This document shows, in pieces, positions 60,590-64,000 of a DNA stretch of 64,000 nucleotides (position 1 is its first letter; the number at the start of each line of letters is the position of its first letter). The position numbers and the translations under genes are program-made. The stretch spans positions 29,931,120 through 29,995,119 of the forward strand of contig NC_088778.1 in the NCBI RefSeq assembly GCF_954871325.1, in the 5' to 3' direction. The notes under the pieces are model-generated. The model had not been told where the DNA came from. It searched no databases and was given only the letters and a program-made list of their open reading frames with translations. The stretch is from Gordionus sp. m RMFG-2023. Lineage: Eukaryota; Nematomorpha; Gordioida; Chordodea; Parachordodidae.

Positions 60590-61560
60590 GACCCGCTTTA
60601 AGTGATTATTATTATTACAATAAAAAAAATATTTTAATTACCTTTTATTTGATACCCATATCAAAAAAACTTATTTTTTTACCCCCTCCCCCCACCCCCT
60701 CTTTATTCTACCCCCCCCCCCCCAGGCAAAGTCATACCCATCACGGCCAAGACTTTCAGTCATAATAAATTTAAATTAGCTTTTATTTGACACCCATATC
60801 GATTTTTATGTTTATAAAAATATTCCTGACCCCCCAAGACCTAGACCCACCCGCTTTTAGTGATTATTATTATTACAGTAAAAAAATATTCTAATTACCT
60901 TTCTTATTTTTTTACCCCCCCCTCTTCATCCACCCCCCAGGCCAAGTCATACCCATCGAGACCAAGAATGAATGCTTAGAGTCAAAAGATATTTAAATTA
61001 GCTTTTATTTGATACCCATATAAAAAAAACTTCTTTTTTACCATCCCCTTCATCCACCCCCCAGACCAAGTCATACCCATCAAGACCAAGAATGACTGCT
61101 TTCAGTCGTAAGAAATTTAAATTAGCTTTTATTTGACACCCATATCGATTTTTATGTTTATAAAAATATTTCTGACCCCCCAAGACTTAGACCCACCCGC
61201 TTAAAGTGATTATTATTATTACAATAAAAAGATATTTTAATTACCTTTTATTTGATACCCATATCAAAAAAACTATATTTTTTACCCCCCCCTCTTCATC
61301 CACCCTCCCCCCCAGACCAAGTCATACCCATCGAGACCAAAAATGAATGCTTAGAGTCAAAAGATATTTAAATTACCTTTTTTGATACCCATATCAAAAA
61401 AACTATTTTTTAACCCCACCCCCCTCTATCCGCCCCCCCCACCAAGTCATAACCCATCAAGACCAAGAATGAGTGCTTACAGTCAAAAGATATTTAAATT
61501 AGCTTTTGTTTGATACCCATATCGATATTTTATGTTCCCAGACCTAGACTCGCTCATTAC
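60590..61560. repeat. Satellite-like tandem array with C-rich segments
   Basis: Two alternating subunits repeat. One has TTTGATACCCATATCAAAAA, a C-rich run and AAGTCATACCCATCGAGACC. The other has TTTGACACCCATATCGATTT, CCTGACCCCCCAAGACCTAG and GTGATTATTATTATTACA. The combined unit is about 250-350 bp and roughly three irregular units are present. The array ends where MITE family B copy 2 begins. Confidence 0.85.
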
Positions 61561-61820
61561 GGCGGAGAGATTGACCTCCAGTTGAATAGATCTTTTTATT
61601 AGCTCTCGATTGATACCCTATGTTAGACCTAACCTATTTCATAAGACCAATAAAACAACATTGAAAATTTATAAATAACAATATATAAGATTCCTCTTTA
61701 TCACGGTAAAACGTGATAATACCGTATTATCATTCCTTAACTTAAAACCCTAATTTTTTAGTTATCCCTTTAAAACCAGTGAAGATCCCGGATAGTCATG
61801 ATCCCTTTAAAAATTACGAC
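61555..61820. mobile_element. MITE family B, copy 2 (left end missing)
   Basis: Matches 16625-16915: TTGACCTCCAGTTGAATAGA, TTCCTCTTTATCACGG, CGTATTATCATTCCTTAA, and the right end GTGAAGATCCCGGATAGTCA. The left inverted repeat is replaced by satellite sequence. Confidence 0.8.
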
Positions 61821-62119
61821 ATATATACAACAAAAGTAAAATTTTTACTTTTGTGGGTTTTCTTTTTCCTGCAAGAAAGGTATATTAAATGTTTATTTAA
61901 CCAAAAAAATATATTGATTAACAAATTTAATTTTTAAAAAATGTTAGCTTAATTAATTATCAAAAAGTACGAATAATTTAATTTTGAAAAATGATGGCTT
62001 AATTAATTAATTTTAAAAAAAATGTTGGTAAACATGTCTCAAACTCACATCAAGAAGCATAGTTATCAAATAAAAAGTATTACATTTGTTTCATATATCA
62101 AAACTATATCACAACAATT

Positions 62120-62830
62120 TTGTCGTCAGATGTTAGTAAGTGGAGGGCGGATTTGATATGTTAGAAATTTTGGCCTTTCATTGTAGGCTAAAAAGATTTT
62201 TGGGTTTAAGAGGTTGAGTACATGTAAGAACGAGGGGATGTAAGTTTGCGTCTTTGAACTTTTTGGTTAAAGATTTCTAAATCCCTGGGTTGGGAGGTTG
62301 GAGGGGTGAAGGAAAAATGAGAAAAATTTGAGCCTATGATTAAGAGAGGAAAAGTTATTTAATAATAATCGAAGGCAGGTGGAAAGGGCTTTGAAAACCT
62401 GTACCCTGGGACTTTTAAGAATTCTACAGATAATTGGAGGTTTATCGGATTTTAGGAGATTGGTTATGTCATCATGAATGGTAGGTGGGAGGGGAATAAA
62501 TGTGTCTGATGAATTATGTATGTAGGCGTTTTTGGATGAGGTAGGAGTATTAGTGTGAATATAAAAGAGGGAAAATATGGTTTTGGAAGCAAGAAAGAAG
62601 TTTTCCGGGTTCAGAACATAGATGCCTTTGATTTTGTGTTTGGTGATTTTTATATTTTAGAAAATGCGGGGCAGCATTCCATGATATGTCTATAAGGGGA
62701 AAGTTGAGACTTGATTGAAATATGAGAGCTTATGAAAGAGAAAAGAAAAATGAAATTTTTGGTATGATGAATAGGGATTCGATGTAAGGATAGGTGACAA
62801 GGAATAATGGAATGCTCAAGCTACGCTTGT
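62120..62830. other. Purine-skewed, G-rich block of unknown nature
   Basis: The plus strand is unusually rich in A and G with few C; the minus strand therefore reads pyrimidine-rich and partly open (for example SLSPILTSNPYSSYQKFHF). It could be a decayed retroelement or an untranslated region. No motif decides it. Confidence 0.3.
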
Positions 62831-64000
62831 CATTTTATAATTTTTATCTGTTATTTGAAGAAAAAAATTGACTAAATAATAATAATTTCCATTTATCTTC
62901 AAATGAATGTGAGATTCTATTAGAAAATCGCTTATTAACATTAATGCCATAGTATTCAAGGAAATCCTGTAATATTTTTATTATTATCGCAATATATTTA
63001 TGTTTAAAAAATATATAAAGGGTTTACTCGTTAAATAATAAGATATTTTCATGTAAATTATTGTAAACATTATATTTATATCAAATTCTGTGTTTTAAAA
63101 TGGAATATCACTTATGATATCTAAATAGGTATTATTAGGCATTTGATGCTCTTTTACTATAATTAACAAATGCTTTTAAATATATTTTTTTTACTAATAA
63201 TTAAAAAGAATGTTTTAATTTTTTTTTTTTAATCTATCAATTCTTATTTTTCAAAGAAATATGTTTTATTATAATTATCTAGCAAAATTTCAAGGATAAA
63301 TAATATATCTTACTGGTGCCCCGATATAGTCAAATTTTTTTATCCAGCATGTATTCGATCTCTATTTAAGTAAGCATCTCAGGCTTACTATGACTGATTG
63401 AATTCAATATTTTTATTTATTGGAAATACAGCGTGTTAAAGGGAATAAAATCTGTACTTTTATTTAACATTAATTTTAAGCGAACTTTAAATAAATTTTT
63501 AAACTGAAACTTAAATTAGTTTTTTTTATAAACAGGTTATAAAAAAATTTATAGTACATTACATGATATCAATTTCGTAACTATAGAGGTTTCGACCTTG
63601 TTAGATCTCATCAGTATACAGCATACATGACTTACTCTTGACATCATTGTATGCACATTTGTTATTAAATATATATAGTCACTAGAATTTTCTTATTTAA
63701 GGTTATTATGATCTATATTATTAAAGATCTTAAATTCAACCCATTTAAGCTTATAATATAGGTTTTAAACAGGAGTTACAAATGCTAAGATTATTTTGAA
63801 ACCAACTTAAAAAAAATAGGAAAATCAATCTTCTTTTAAATCATATAATTATAGCCTTTAAAAAAAAGTACACAAAAAAACGCAAGCATGAGTTTTTCCG
63901 TTCCAATATGATTTCTTTAGTACGAATTAATATTGGGCCCAGCTCTACCTAATAACAATCCTTTTCACCCTGCAATTTATCTGGCATCAAATTTCTTAAA
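62830..64000. other. AT-rich DNA, nothing recognised
   Basis: No exon, element end or tandem repeat was recognised. Confidence 0.5.

Overview
The window looks like nuclear DNA from an AT-rich invertebrate animal. Host exons are small and widely spaced, separated by long non-coding stretches full of transposon remains, inverted repeats and simple repeats. I cannot name the species. A G-protein gamma subunit with an insect Ggamma1-like C-terminus and an Erg-type potassium channel fit an arthropod; a copepod-like genome is possible but unproven.

Host genes. (1) A complete two-exon G-protein gamma gene lies on the minus strand (5038-5285), with a 47-bp intron and a CLIL prenylation box. (2) The first two coding exons of a KCNH/Erg potassium channel lie on the plus strand (27417-27492 and 35568-35798). 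Their lengths and phases (76 nt, then 231 nt, both phase 1) match my memory of vertebrate KCNH2. About 8.1 kb of repeats separates them, and I did not find the channel core. (3) A decayed piece of POLR3B (RNA polymerase III second-largest subunit) lies at 19603-19728. (4) Two GC-richer open stretches on the plus strand (about 37872-38133 and 51721-52295) look like genuine exons of unknown protein and may or may not belong to the Erg locus. Weaker exon candidates are listed at low confidence.

Mobile DNA. A Ty3/gypsy-type LTR element, now a broken fossil, fills 5947-10058, and an inverted scrap of its family follows. A truncated LINE lies at 25575-26645. Three hAT-family elements of the TTF/ZMYM-like type are present: 42784-44806, 46994-49638 and a fragment at 59461-60390. 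The second sits inside a MITE and is flanked by a perfect 8-bp duplication. The first carries its own nested GC-rich inserted element. Several MITE families are repeated across the window; the most frequent begins AGTGTTGTTAAACGGCTC, has about ten copies, and is nearly palindromic over its length.

Other structure. A patchwork of inverted duplications with Glu/Tyr-rich open frames covers about 10.7-14.2 kb. Two long foldbacks lie at 15.35-16.21 kb and 20.17-21.84 kb. There are five long purine/pyrimidine microsatellites, three minisatellite- or satellite-like arrays and one 10-base assembly gap. I saw no tRNA, rRNA or CRISPR.
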